This document shows positions 6,855 to 14,605 of a stretch of DNA of 64,000 nt, in pieces. This DNA comes from Pararhizobium sp. (GTDB lineage: Bacteria; Pseudomonadota; Alphaproteobacteria; Rhizobiales; Rhizobiaceae), in the NCBI GenBank assembly GCA_030655075.1, contig JAURWE010000066.1, forward strand, positions 1 to 64,000, in the 5' to 3' direction. A program made the translations under genes and the position numbers. Positions within the stretch are counted from its first letter, which is position 1, and every line of letters starts with the position of its first letter. The notes below the pieces were generated by a model. The model made no database searches and had not been told where the DNA came from. It saw only the letters and a list, made by a program, of their open reading frames with translations.

Positions 6855-8066
6855 TTATCGCAGTGGGGTGGAGACCCCCATGCGGAACATGAAGCGTGTT
6901 CCTGACGCTGTCGAGCTTGCGGACAGGGTGCCCTCATGGGCCTTGGCGATTTCCGATGCGATGTAGAGACCGAGGCCCAGACCCTGCTGGTTGGCGCGGG
7001 CCGACGAGCGGACGAAGGGCTTGAACAGCGTGTCGAGCACCGCTTCCGGAATGGCTTCGCCGGAATTGGCAACCTCAAGCCGGAATTCTGGCGTACCGGA
7101 CTTCCCCATGGCGAAACTGCCGGTCACATAGATCGGGCTTTCCGGCGCGCCATGCGTGACGGCATTTGAGAGCAGGTTCGAGAACAACTGGCCGATCCGG
7201 ATCGGATCGCACGTAGCCACGCCGTCAGACAGATCTGTCTGGATTGCCCGGTCCGGATGCGCCGCGCGCATCTCGTCCACGATCTGTTCCAGCACCGGCT
7301 TCAGCGCCACATCCGGCAATTTTTCGATCGGCACACCGTCGCCCATGCGGCCGCGGGCGAAATCGAGCACGTTGTCGATGATGCCGGCCATGCGCTTGAC
7401 GCTGCCCTGTATCAGCGCCACCACGGTTTTGGACTTGTCGTCAAGAACCGCCCGCTGCAGCACACGCGTGCCGGCGTCGATCGAGGCAAGCGGATTGCGC
7501 AGGTCGTGCCCCAGAACCGCGATAAACTGCTCACGCAGGCCTGTATCGTGCTTTTCGGTGGCCAGCAGGTTCTGCGAGCTTTCAAGCTGCGTCTGGGCAT
7601 CGAGATGGAAGGCAATCAGATCGGCAAACAGCTTGAACATGCCGAGCGTTTTGGGCGTATTCAGCGACCGCGGCACGACGTCGATGGCACAGAGCGTGCC
7701 GAAAAACGTGCCGTCGGCCAGCGTGATCGGCATGGAAATGTAGCTTTGCAGGCCATAGAGCGCCGGCGTGTGATGCGACGCATAGAGCGGGTCCAGGCTG
7801 ACATTGTCGATGACGACAGGTTCGCGATGCCGGCGGATCTCGTGGCAGATCGTCGTCTCGATCTTCAGTTCGCCGCCCGGCTGCAGCCCGAAGGCGATCT
7901 CGTCGCGCACGCCGCAGGCGATCCAGCGGTCCTCGGTGACGCGCGCGATCGCGGCAAAGCCCATGCCCGTCGTCTGGCACACGACATCCAGAATGGTCGG
8001 GACGGAGGCTATGCGCTGGATCGCATCGACGGAATTTTCAGGGGTAACGTACACGCACGGTCTCAC
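6855..8066 (-). CDS. GAF-domain sensor histidine kinase
   Basis: A 403-residue soluble histidine kinase. A GAF domain occupies about residues 15-165 (GMGFAAIARVTEDRWIACGV, CHEIRRHREPVVIDNV, FFGTLCAIDV). The dimerisation/phospho-acceptor helix with the H-box (FIAVLGHDLRNPLASID) is near residue 190. The ATPase domain shows the N-box (FSNLLSNAVTHG) and G2 region (GLGLGLYIASEIAKAHEG). The G1 box reads VANSGEAIP, a variant seen in part of the family. There is no membrane segment, so it senses a cytoplasmic signal, possibly bilin or redox as in related GAF kinases (inference). No response regulator is adjacent. Confidence 0.85.
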   Translation of the reverse strand: MRPCVYVTPENSVDAIQRIASVPTILDVVCQTTGMGFAAIARVTEDRWIACGVRDEIAFGLQPGGELKIETTICHEIRRHREPVVIDNVSLDPLYASHHTPALYGLQSYISMPITLADGTFFGTLCAIDVVPRSLNTPKTLGMFKLFADLIAFHLDAQTQLESSQNLLATEKHDTGLREQFIAVLGHDLRNPLASIDAGTRVLQRAVLDDKSKTVVALIQGSVKRMAGIIDNVLDFARGRMGDGVPIEKLPDVALKPVLEQIVDEMRAAHPDRAIQTDLSDGVATCDPIRIGQLFSNLLSNAVTHGAPESPIYVTGSFAMGKSGTPEFRLEVANSGEAIPEAVLDTLFKPFVRSSARANQQGLGLGLYIASEIAKAHEGTLSASSTASGTRFMFRMGVSTPLR

Positions 8067-8235
8067 TTCCCAGCATCACGTGTTGTCGCCCTTTCGGGTG
8101 GTCCAACAATGTGAGGGAATATAGGAGAAGATTGCGCGCCGTATAGTGCAGTAAGCTGTAAAAAGCGCCGGTTCGAACGGCGTCTCGTTGAAAGACAAAG
8201 CACATCGCTGGAAACAGGTTCGGTGCTGTACTTTA

Positions 8236-8343
8236 ATGCATGTCTCCCAAAAGTGGGACGCGGTTTTGGGATAAAGACTTGCATAAGAACAAAGATCTAA
8301 AGCGCATCGCATGAATCCGTTTTCATGCGATGCGCTTTAGAAT
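8236..8343. repeat. Rhizobial intergenic palindromic repeat
   Basis: A perfect 19-bp inverted repeat (arms 8297-8315 and 8322-8340, loop TCCGTT) is preceded by TGCATGTCTCCCAAAAGTGG and GCGGTTTTGGGATAAAGACT. The leader followed by an AAAGCG...CGCTTT palindrome is a pattern I know from many rhizobial intergenic regions. It may serve as a bidirectional transcript end between rtcB and the kinase promoter; it has no long T-run. Confidence 0.75.
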
Positions 8344-8398
8344 AGTCTTTTATCAATGTTCTCTCCCAAAACCGCGCGCCGGTCTCGGGAGAGATGCG

Positions 8399-9862
8399 TT
8401 AACCCTTGACCGTCAGGACCGGCCTGATCTTGGCGACGCGGCCGACCAGCCCGGCCTCGACCATCGGCGTTACCACGCTTTCGATTGGCCGGTAGGCGGA
8501 CGGCGCTTCCTCGTTCAGGCGGCCCTCGACCTCCTTGATGATATCGGCCCGGCCGCGCAGGGCCGGCGATTTGAGATCGACCGGACCGACGATGCGCAGT
8601 TGCTCCGGCACGATCGCCTGGCTGCGGGCGTCGCCGCGCGACAGCCGCCGCCCGGCACCATGGGCCGCCGACTCCAGCCCTTCGGCCGAACCTAGCCCTT
8701 TCAACAGCCATGTGCCGTCCCCCATCGAGCCTGGCAGGATCACCGGCTCGCCCAGCCATTCATAGGGCGAACCGGCAAGGGCACCCGGTCCCCGCGCCGG
8801 GCAGGCGCCCTTGCGGTGGCGGATGACGTCGTCGCGCTGCCAGATCGTGTTGTGCGGCGCGTCATAGACCAGGTGATGGCCGATCGAGCGCCCCACGGTG
8901 CGCTCCAGCGCCTCGATCGCCGAAAGCCCGATCAGCAGGCGGTTGACGAAGGCGGCATTGGCGGCGTTCGCCAGCCCGTTGAGATAGCGCCGGGCAAGCT
9001 CCGGCCGGTCGGAAAGGCCGAGAACACGCTCGTCCTCGCCCGGCCGGCGCAGCGCATGCAGCTTTTCCTTCACCGCCGTGCCCACCCGCTGGCCGAAATC
9101 GAGCGAGCCGGAATGCACGACCAGCACGACAGTGCCGGTGCGCAGGCCGGCGGCGGCCGCAAATGTCCCATCCTCGATGCCGTGCACGACGCCAAACTCG
9201 ACAAAATGGTTGCCGCCGCCGATCGTGCCGAGGATCGCATCATGCCGGGTGCCGCCATCAGGGTCGGCGTAATCGGCAAAATCGGCATCGACCCCATCGG
9301 TGACGAAAAAGCCGTCATCCGATGTGCGGTCGACATCCTTCCAGCTTGATGCCATGTCGAGCTTGGCCAGCAGGCCCTTGCGGCCGTTGCCGAGGCTTTC
9401 CAGCAGGCCAGGAATGCCCTCGCGCAGCACCGCCTCACGGTCGCGGCCGGTCAGCGCCACGTCGCGCCCGCCCTGGAAATGCACATGGCGCAGGTGGCGC
9501 TCGAGATCCGGCCCGAGGTCGCTCTCGGTGATGCCCTCGAGAACGATCATCCGCATGCCGCAGCCGATATCGTTGCCGATCAGGTGCGGCATGATGATGC
9601 CCTTGGCATCGACGACGACGCCGACCGGCACCGGTTTGCCGGCGTGGAAATCCGGCGTGGTGACGACGGCGCTGATGCGGCCCTTGCCATTGTTGAGGCC
9701 CCCGCCCTTGTTAAGAAGGGAGGCCGAGGGCAGGGCGGCCTGGAGATCGGCAAGTGCACGGGCCCGGTGCCGTTCCGGCTCATTGTCCGGCACGACCGAG
9801 CGCACCGCATGACCCGACACGATGGCGTGACGGATCGCAGACTGTTCATCTGTGGTTTTCAT
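8399..9862 (-). CDS. rtcB: RtcB-family RNA ligase homologue
   Basis: A 487-residue protein of the RtcB family, which joins RNA 3'-phosphate or 2',3'-cyclic phosphate ends to 5'-OH using Mn2+ and GTP. Key motifs are present: LIGNDIGCGMRM (metal-binding Asp and Cys), GTIGGGNHFVEF, HSGSLDFGQRV, VYDAPHNTIW, HRKGACPA, GSMGDGTW and SAAHGAGRRLSR (the usual Cys before HGAGR is Ala-Ala here). I chose the ATG at 9862 because of GGAGAA just upstream; the frame runs on further but without family sequence. No archease, RtcA or RtcR gene is next to it, so its substrate is unclear. Confidence 0.85.
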   Translation of the reverse strand: MKTTDEQSAIRHAIVSGHAVRSVVPDNEPERHRARALADLQAALPSASLLNKGGGLNNGKGRISAVVTTPDFHAGKPVPVGVVVDAKGIIMPHLIGNDIGCGMRMIVLEGITESDLGPDLERHLRHVHFQGGRDVALTGRDREAVLREGIPGLLESLGNGRKGLLAKLDMASSWKDVDRTSDDGFFVTDGVDADFADYADPDGGTRHDAILGTIGGGNHFVEFGVVHGIEDGTFAAAAGLRTGTVVLVVHSGSLDFGQRVGTAVKEKLHALRRPGEDERVLGLSDRPELARRYLNGLANAANAAFVNRLLIGLSAIEALERTVGRSIGHHLVYDAPHNTIWQRDDVIRHRKGACPARGPGALAGSPYEWLGEPVILPGSMGDGTWLLKGLGSAEGLESAAHGAGRRLSRGDARSQAIVPEQLRIVGPVDLKSPALRGRADIIKEVEGRLNEEAPSAYRPIESVVTPMVEAGLVGRVAKIRPVLTVKG

Positions 9863-10101
9863 GATGGTTCTCCGCAAAGATCTGGGGTCAGCAGCCGCAG
9901 CTTCGTCGGATGGGCCCGATATACGGGAATGTGGCAGCGCGGACAAGGGAGCCTCCGGTCGATGTGCCGGAAACCTCACCCAGCAACAGGAAACTGCTGC
10001 TGGACGTGCGCGGCGAAAGAGTGTGCCGGCATGTCCGGCTGTCTCTTTCTGCCCGATCTGCGGGGCTCATGCTGTGCCCGGGGTGACAGGCCTACAACGC
10101 A
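9863..10101. other. Intergenic region
   Basis: Between the rtcB start and the terminator of the lipoprotein gene. Apart from the rtcB ribosome site I see no gene or strong repeat. Confidence 0.4.
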
Positions 10102-10136
10102 AGAAGGCCCGCCGGTGTGGATCCGGCGGGCCTTCT
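10102..10136 (-). terminator. Hairpin terminator after the lipoprotein gene
   Basis: A perfect 14-bp stem (AGAAGGCCCGCCGG / CCGGCGGGCCTTCT) with a seven-base loop. The T-content after it is modest, so termination may be partial or bidirectional. Confidence 0.65.
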
Positions 10137-10159
10137 GTCGAAAGGGTGTGTGCGATGGC

Positions 10160-10504
10160 TTAGTTGGCCGCAACGGCGTCCAGCACCTCTTCGCAATGGG
10201 TCGGGCCCTTCGGGTCCTTGCCCGGATGATCGCGCGTCGTCTTGATGCTGTCGATACGATAGTCGCTGCCGACGACCAGATCGACGGCGCAGACCTTCTG
10301 CTTGCGGAAGCCGCCGCGCCATGAATAGAGCGTCGAGCGGCCGCTTGAAACATCGCTCAAAGGCGGTCCGAAGGCCGCGAAAAATTCGCCGGCCGACTTG
10401 CCGACCCAGCGCGCCTTCAACGGGTTGGCCGGTCCGACGCTGGCGGTCGTGCAGCTTGCAAGAACCAGCACAAGGCCGGCGGCGATCGTCATGCGAACGT
10501 TCAT
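10160..10504 (-). CDS. Small lipoprotein
   Basis: A 114-residue protein with an N-terminal signal and lipobox (MTIAAGLVLVLASC, Cys about 17 residues in). The mature part contains KARWVGKSAGEFFAAFGPP and STLYSWRGGF, similar to small outer-membrane lipoproteins of the SmpA/BamE-like or 'outer membrane assembly' type found in rhizobia, but I cannot assign it firmly. Start ATG 10504 is preceded by GGAGAG; a longer frame exists upstream without signal-peptide logic. Likely anchored in the outer or inner membrane facing the periplasm. Confidence 0.7.
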   Translation of the reverse strand: MNVRMTIAAGLVLVLASCTTASVGPANPLKARWVGKSAGEFFAAFGPPLSDVSSGRSTLYSWRGGFRKQKVCAVDLVVGSDYRIDSIKTTRDHPGKDPKGPTHCEEVLDAVAAN

Positions 10505-10744
10505 TCTTCTCTCCAGATCCCTTAATCCCCCGGCTCTCGCCGATGCCCGCGCCGGCCTGTCCGCCGTCAAATCGCGCTTCAGCAGCCTGTAGCGCGGAAT
10601 CCGGCGAAAGGAAATCGGCCGAACCCTGATCTCGACGCAAAATTTGGGCCAGAAACAAATATGTCACCACGGCCTGTCAGCGGCTTTTTCGGAAATCGCG
10701 CTTGTGGAATTAAAAACCCTGTTCTATAGAAGCGCCGCTGGTCA

Positions 10745-10821
10745 CGGAGTGTAGCGCAGCCTGGTAGCGCACGTCGTTCGGGACGACGGGGTCGGAGGTT
10801 CGAATCCTCTCACTCCGACCA
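10745..10821 (+). tRNA. tRNA-Pro(CGG)
   Basis: A 77-base cloverleaf: acceptor CGGAGTG/CACTCCG, D-arm GCGC..GCGC with AGCCTGGTAG, anticodon stem CGTCG/CGACG with loop TTCGGGA (anticodon CGG), T-arm GGAGGTTCGAATCCTC, and an encoded CCA end. All stems pair. No integrase or duplicated tRNA end is visible beside it. Confidence 0.95.
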
Positions 10822-11196
10822 GCTTGAACACCCGGTTGTGCACAATCCAGTTGTATCAGGTGTTCGGCTTCGGCCCCCTATGCGCCGCCTCTACCCGTGA
10901 TGTGCTGCCCAATATCCTCGCCCTGTTGATTTCTGAACTGCCGTTTGCCGGCTTAGCTGTTCACAAAAACCTGCTCACACCGAATTTGTTTGAGCAATCG
11001 TGCTTTAGGGTCCATTGTAACAGTCCTGTCGCATTCAGCGCCGGATTCGCGACTTTTTAGCTCTTCGCACCTGCGAAAAAAAATTGAAAATGAACGGATT
11101 TGAGTGGTCCATTCAGGTTACGTTCAGGAAACATGTCGAACGTAACAATAATTTTACAGCCAACCTCTGCATTATCTGATATGACTCAGTCTCATT
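10822..11196. other. Intergenic region after tRNA-Pro
   Basis: About 375 bases with no convincing gene. An open frame at 10824-11060 starts inside the tRNA flank and has no ribosome site. No attachment-site duplication is seen. Confidence 0.35.
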
Positions 11197-11210
11197 GGAG
11201 GTACGCAGAT

Positions 11211-11306
11211 ATGGCAAAATACGTCTTAACTGGTTCGTTGTTCATGACTTTTTCGGTTTGTTTGTTCGCGATGGCCTATCTTCCCACGTTCTGGGCGGTC
11301 AACTGA
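11211..11306 (+). CDS. 31-residue membrane microprotein candidate
   Basis: ATG at 11211 is preceded by GGAGG (11197-11201) nine bases upstream. It encodes MAKYVLTGSLFMTFSVCLFA followed by MAYLPTFWAVN, i.e. one hydrophobic helix with a Lys at the N-terminus. The strong ribosome site and single transmembrane segment fit a small inner-membrane protein. A longer reading from 11133 or 11100 has weaker ribosome sites. No homologue recognised. Confidence 0.5.
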   Translation: MAKYVLTGSLFMTFSVCLFAMAYLPTFWAVN

Positions 11307-11407
11307 AACAGCCGAATTGCAATGCCGGGTTCTCTGGGCAGGGTTAGATCCTGCCGTAATCCGGCACAGGCTTCCGGCGTGAGAGCCGGAATTATTCAGC
11401 TCATTTC

Positions 11408-11438
11408 AAAAAAAAATAGCCAGGCAATGTGCCTGGCT
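11408..11438 (-). terminator. Rho-independent terminator of the TetR transcript
   Basis: On the minus strand a 9-bp stem AGCCAGGCA / TGCCTGGCT with a three-base loop is followed by A and nine T. It lies about 170 bases after the TetR stop codon; no gene is in between. Confidence 0.9.
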
Positions 11439-11608
11439 GAGGTTTGAAGGCAAATGTTAGCCTCCAGAGGGGAACGCCGATGCCGGGGATAGGCATCGAC
11501 AGTCCAGAGGTGGCGTCTCCTGCCTGGAAATCAAGGGCGCTCCATCGCGCCCAGCCGCAAATCCCGCGCAAAGCGCATTCAGCCTTAACAATTCCCTGCT
11601 TTAAAAAA

Positions 11609-12334
11609 TTACTGAGATGAGACGGCCCGGCTCTTCTGGCTGATCGTTCCGCTGTACGGATTGCCATAGGCGCGCAGGAATGTGCGCACCGCGTTGCGCG
11701 AGGCCGTTTCCAGAGAGGCGGGCGTCGGCATGTCGCCAAACATCGTGCCGCATTGCAGGTCGGCATTGACCAGCGCCAGAAACTGCCGGGCGGCAATGTC
11801 GCAATCGTCGATGTCCAGCGCGCCGGTGTGGGCGAGGCGGGCAAACAGCGCGCCAAGTGCCGAGTTGATCTTGCCCGGCCCCAGCTGGCGCCACGCCTCG
11901 AACAGATGCGGATAACGTTCGCCCTCCGACAGAACCAGCCGGCGCAGGAATTTTCCGTCCTGATTGTGGATGTAATTGGCCTGCAGCCGGGCGGCAAAGG
12001 CGGCCAGATCCTCCTCCAGATTGTCGGCATTTTCCGGGAAGGTGGAGAGGATGGAAAAGAGCATCGCATTGGCGCGGCCCATCACGTCGTCCATGACGGC
12101 CATGAACAGCGTTTCCTTCTCGCGGTAGTGGTTGTAGATCGTCTGGCGCGAGACGCATGCTTCCGCAGCGATCCCGTCGAGGCTGGCGCCGGAGAATCCT
12201 TCGCGGCAGAAGACATGCGCGGCGGCATCCAGAATGGAGACGCGCTTGGCGCACTGGCCCTTCATCGTGTGACCGGCGCTCTTTGGTTCACCGGGTCTGT
12301 CGTCCCGGTTCAAAAGTGTTGTGGTGCTTTTCAT
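11609..12334 (-). CDS. TetR/AcrR-family repressor of the adjacent efflux gene
   Basis: A 241-residue regulator. The N-terminal helix-turn-helix (residues about 30-78) has the TetR signature ILDAAAHVFCREGFSGASLD and CVSRQTIYNHYREKETLF. The C-terminal ligand domain (about 100-225) resembles AefR-type regulators (FLRRLVLSEGERYPHLFEAW). It is divergent from a Bcr/CflA transporter, with a TTAGACA-N4-TGTCTAA palindrome between them, so it most likely represses the pump and itself. ATG 12334 was taken as start; the region before the HTH is longer than usual, and ATG 12265 is an alternative. Confidence 0.85.
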   Translation of the reverse strand: MKSTTTLLNRDDRPGEPKSAGHTMKGQCAKRVSILDAAAHVFCREGFSGASLDGIAAEACVSRQTIYNHYREKETLFMAVMDDVMGRANAMLFSILSTFPENADNLEEDLAAFAARLQANYIHNQDGKFLRRLVLSEGERYPHLFEAWRQLGPGKINSALGALFARLAHTGALDIDDCDIAARQFLALVNADLQCGTMFGDMPTPASLETASRNAVRTFLRAYGNPYSGTISQKSRAVSSQ

Positions 12335-12361
12335 CTCATTAAGATAATCGCTCTTGACGTT

Positions 12362-12379
12362 TTAGACAACACTGTCTAA
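12362..12379. promoter_or_regulatory. TetR-type operator in the divergent promoter
   Basis: Perfect 7-4-7 inverted repeat TTAGACA-ACAC-TGTCTAA located 28 bases before the TetR start and 162 bases before the transporter start. A partial extra half-site (TTAGTGTCC) follows at 12387. Size and position suit a TetR dimer. Confidence 0.7.
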
Positions 12380-12414
12380 TTTTACATTAGTGTCCAAAAT
12401 AATTGACGCTATAG

Positions 12415-12458
12415 CCGTACCGGCGCGCAGATCCTCCCAAGCCTGCGCGCCGGTACGG
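12415..12458 (+). promoter_or_regulatory. 16-bp leader hairpin of the efflux gene
   Basis: Perfect 16-bp inverted repeat: CCGTACCGGCGCGCAG (12415-12430) and its complement (12443-12458), with the loop ATCCTCCCAAGC. It lies in the untranslated leader between the TetR operator and the transporter start. It has no T-run. Its strength and the terminator just downstream suggest an RNA-level control element (inference). Confidence 0.6.
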
Positions 12459-12489
12459 CACCCTTGTTTTAAACCCTCCCGAGAACAGC

Positions 12490-12525
12490 GCAGCGGGGAG
12501 CCTTTGCTCCCGCGCTGCCGTTTTT
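12490..12525 (+). terminator. Leader terminator (attenuator) before the efflux gene
   Basis: Stem GCAGCGGGGAGC / GCTCCCGCGCTGC with one bulged base, loop CTTT, then CG and five T, ending 15 bases before the transporter ATG. An intrinsic terminator inside a leader, after the promoter region and before the gene, is the arrangement of attenuation-controlled genes. Confidence 0.65.
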
Positions 12526-12540
12526 CGAAAGACGATCGCC

Positions 12541-13743
12541 ATGAACACATCCTTCTTCCGCACCGCTCTCATCCTTGGCCTACTTTCGGCCATCGGTCCC
12601 TTTGCCATCGACATGTATCTGCCGGCCCTGCCGTCCATCGGCCAGGATCTCGGCGCCGACAATACGCTCGTCCAGATGAGCCTGCTTGCCTTCTTCATCT
12701 CCTTCGCCCTGTTCCAGCTCGTCTACGGGCCGCTGTCCGACATGTGGGGCCGCAAGGCGCCGCTCTATCTCGGCATCGGCCTTTTTGCCGTCGCCAGCGT
12801 CGGCTGCGCGCTCGCCACCAACATCGAGACGCTGATCGCCTTTCGCTTCCTGCAGGGCATAGGCGGTGCCGCCGGCATGGTCGTTCCGCGCGCCATCGTC
12901 CGCGACATGCACACCGGCGTCGAAGCCGCTCGGCTGATGTCGTTATTGATGCTGGTTTTCAGCATCTCGCCGATCCTGGCGCCGCTGTCCGGCAGTGCCG
13001 TCATCGAGTTTTACGGCTGGCGTGGTGTCTTCTGGGCCGTGATGATCGCCGCCTTCATCGGCCTCGTCCTGCTGTCGACGCAGCTCAAGGAAACCCGGCC
13101 GAAGGCGGAACGGGCGACAAGCAGCATCGGTAGCGCTCTGTCGGCCTATGCCCTGCTGCTGAAGGATCGCAACTTCCTGACGCTCACCTTCATCGGCGGC
13201 CTCGGCATTTCCAGCTTCCTGGTCTATCTCGCCAACTCGCCCTTCGTGCTGATCGATCACTATGGCCTGACGCCGACCCAGTACAGTTTTGCCTTCTCGA
13301 TCAACGCGGTCTCTTTCTTCACCGTGTCGCAGATGACCGGCTGGCTCGGCGGCAAGTTCGGTCTCGTCCGCGTTATGCGCGGCGCGCTCGCGGCCTTCGC
13401 CCTGACCATGGCCTCCATGGCCGTCGTCATGGGGCTTGGCTTCAACCAGCTGCCGGTCATGGCGACGTTCCTCTTTATCGGATACGGCTTCCTCGGTCTG
13501 GTCATCCCGACCTCGGCGGTGCTGGCGATGGAAGACTATGGCGAGATCGCCGGCACCGCCTCGGCGCTGCTCGGCACGCTGCACTTCGTCACGGCAGCCG
13601 TCGCCATGGTCGCCGTCAGCCTCGTGTTTGACGGGTCACCCCTGCCCATGGCCGGCGGCATCGCGGTCTGCGCTGTCGGCGCCTTCGTGCTCACCCAGAT
13701 GACCATCGGCCGCCGCCGGGCACCGGCCCCGTCGGCCGCATAA
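12541..13743 (+). CDS. Bcr/CflA-family drug efflux MFS transporter
   Basis: A 400-residue inner-membrane protein with about 12 hydrophobic helices. The family marker is at the N-terminus (LLSAIGPFAIDMYLPALPSI), followed by the MFS loop 2-3 motif (GPLSDMWGRKAPLYLGI) and FRFLQGIGGAAG with VVPRAIVRD. Bcr/CflA proteins export chloramphenicol, bicyclomycin or related small molecules by proton antiport. It is divergent from a TetR repressor, and its leader has a hairpin and a terminator, so two layers of control are likely. The start ATG has only a weak ribosome site (AAAGA). Confidence 0.9.
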   Translation: MNTSFFRTALILGLLSAIGPFAIDMYLPALPSIGQDLGADNTLVQMSLLAFFISFALFQLVYGPLSDMWGRKAPLYLGIGLFAVASVGCALATNIETLIAFRFLQGIGGAAGMVVPRAIVRDMHTGVEAARLMSLLMLVFSISPILAPLSGSAVIEFYGWRGVFWAVMIAAFIGLVLLSTQLKETRPKAERATSSIGSALSAYALLLKDRNFLTLTFIGGLGISSFLVYLANSPFVLIDHYGLTPTQYSFAFSINAVSFFTVSQMTGWLGGKFGLVRVMRGALAAFALTMASMAVVMGLGFNQLPVMATFLFIGYGFLGLVIPTSAVLAMEDYGEIAGTASALLGTLHFVTAAVAMVAVSLVFDGSPLPMAGGIAVCAVGAFVLTQMTIGRRRAPAPSAA

Positions 13744-13760
13744 AACATCAGGACAAGGAA

Positions 13761-13823
13761 GCGCCCGCACTCCAGCCGGGCGCTTTTTGCCGGGGTCCGC
13801 AGTACGCCTGCGGACCCCGTTTT
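13761..13823 (+). terminator. Tandem terminators after the efflux gene
   Basis: Two hairpins in a row: GCGCCCG/CGGGCGC (13761-13783) followed by five T, and an 11-bp perfect stem GGGGTCCGCAG/CTGCGGACCCC (13792-13818) followed by GTTTTC. Confidence 0.9.
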
Positions 13824-13925
13824 CGTTCACGGGGGTGAATTATGGTGCGGTGCAGCAATTAGCACTTGCGAATTGTCGTCAATCCGTCACACTTCGAATC
13901 GGGAGGGACACTGGAGACTCACACG

Positions 13926-14291
13926 ATGAGACTTGGTTTGCTCGCCCTCACAGGCACCGCCTTCGCCCTTCCGGCCTATCTGTCCATTGCAGCCCCCGCC
14001 CGCGACGCCCGTCAGAACGCCATGGAAAAGATCGCCGACGTGGTGGCGCTCGCCCGCATCTGCCCGGCTCTGGAAATGAACTCCGCCTTCGTCACCTCCA
14101 TCGCCATCGGCACCAACATCGGCCAGAAGGACGATTATCAGGCGATAGAAGCCATGGCCAACGCCCGCGAGGGTGAGATCAGGCGCAAGGGTGAGGAAGT
14201 CGCCGCCTGCGCCGATGGCGCCAGCCTCTACGGAACCGGCGGAACGGCGCTGCCGGGCATGATGCGAAAGCGGCCGGCAGAAGCGCTCTAG
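13926..14291 (+). CDS. Secreted hypothetical protein
   Basis: A 121-residue protein with an N-terminal signal sequence (MRLGLLALTGTAFALPAYLS). The mature part has a Cys in LARICPALEM and one in EVAACADGASLYG, which could form a disulphide, and a helical centre; similar small periplasmic proteins with two cysteines are common in rhizobia. I chose ATG 13926 because the signal sequence starts there. It converges with the membrane protein at 14288 (4-base overlap). Function unknown. Confidence 0.65.
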   Translation: MRLGLLALTGTAFALPAYLSIAAPARDARQNAMEKIADVVALARICPALEMNSAFVTSIAIGTNIGQKDDYQAIEAMANAREGEIRRKGEEVAACADGASLYGTGGTALPGMMRKRPAEAL

Positions 14292-14605
14292 AATATCAGC
14301 GCTGATCTGAGCTGGAAGAACGCTGCAAAGCTGATAGCCGACAGCGCGACGGAAATGACCGGCGCCGGTCCGCGCAGGGCGGTCGCGATGAGTAGGCCTG
14401 TCACCACGGTCGCACTTCCAAGCCAGAGCCCGTGCTCTGCAAATGCCAGCCCGAGCGCCGTGAGGCTGACGGCAGTGGCAACCATCGTCAGCGGCGAGGC
14501 CGCAACCATCAATCCCGCATCCGGCCGGAATATCGCGGCGCAACGCGGCCAGCTCAGCACGATGGCCAGAATCAGGAACAGCAGAACGAAGCACTGGCCC
14601 GGCAT
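14288..14605 (-). CDS. Small integral membrane protein
   Basis: A 105-residue very hydrophobic protein with three or four predicted membrane helices (LLFLILAIVLSW, ASPLTMVATAVSLTALGLAF, ATVVTGLLIATAL, VALSAISFAAFF). Its ATG overlaps the stop of the SUMT gene by one base (TGATG), so the two are co-translated. I do not recognise a family; the coupling suggests a role in the same pathway or simple polycistronic carriage. Confidence 0.6.
   Translation of the reverse strand: MPGQCFVLLFLILAIVLSWPRCAAIFRPDAGLMVAASPLTMVATAVSLTALGLAFAEHGLWLGSATVVTGLLIATALRGPAPVISVALSAISFAAFFQLRSALIF

Noticed and set aside
10745..10821. tRNA-Pro as an integration site
   Set aside because: No integrase and no copy of the tRNA 3' end in the window.
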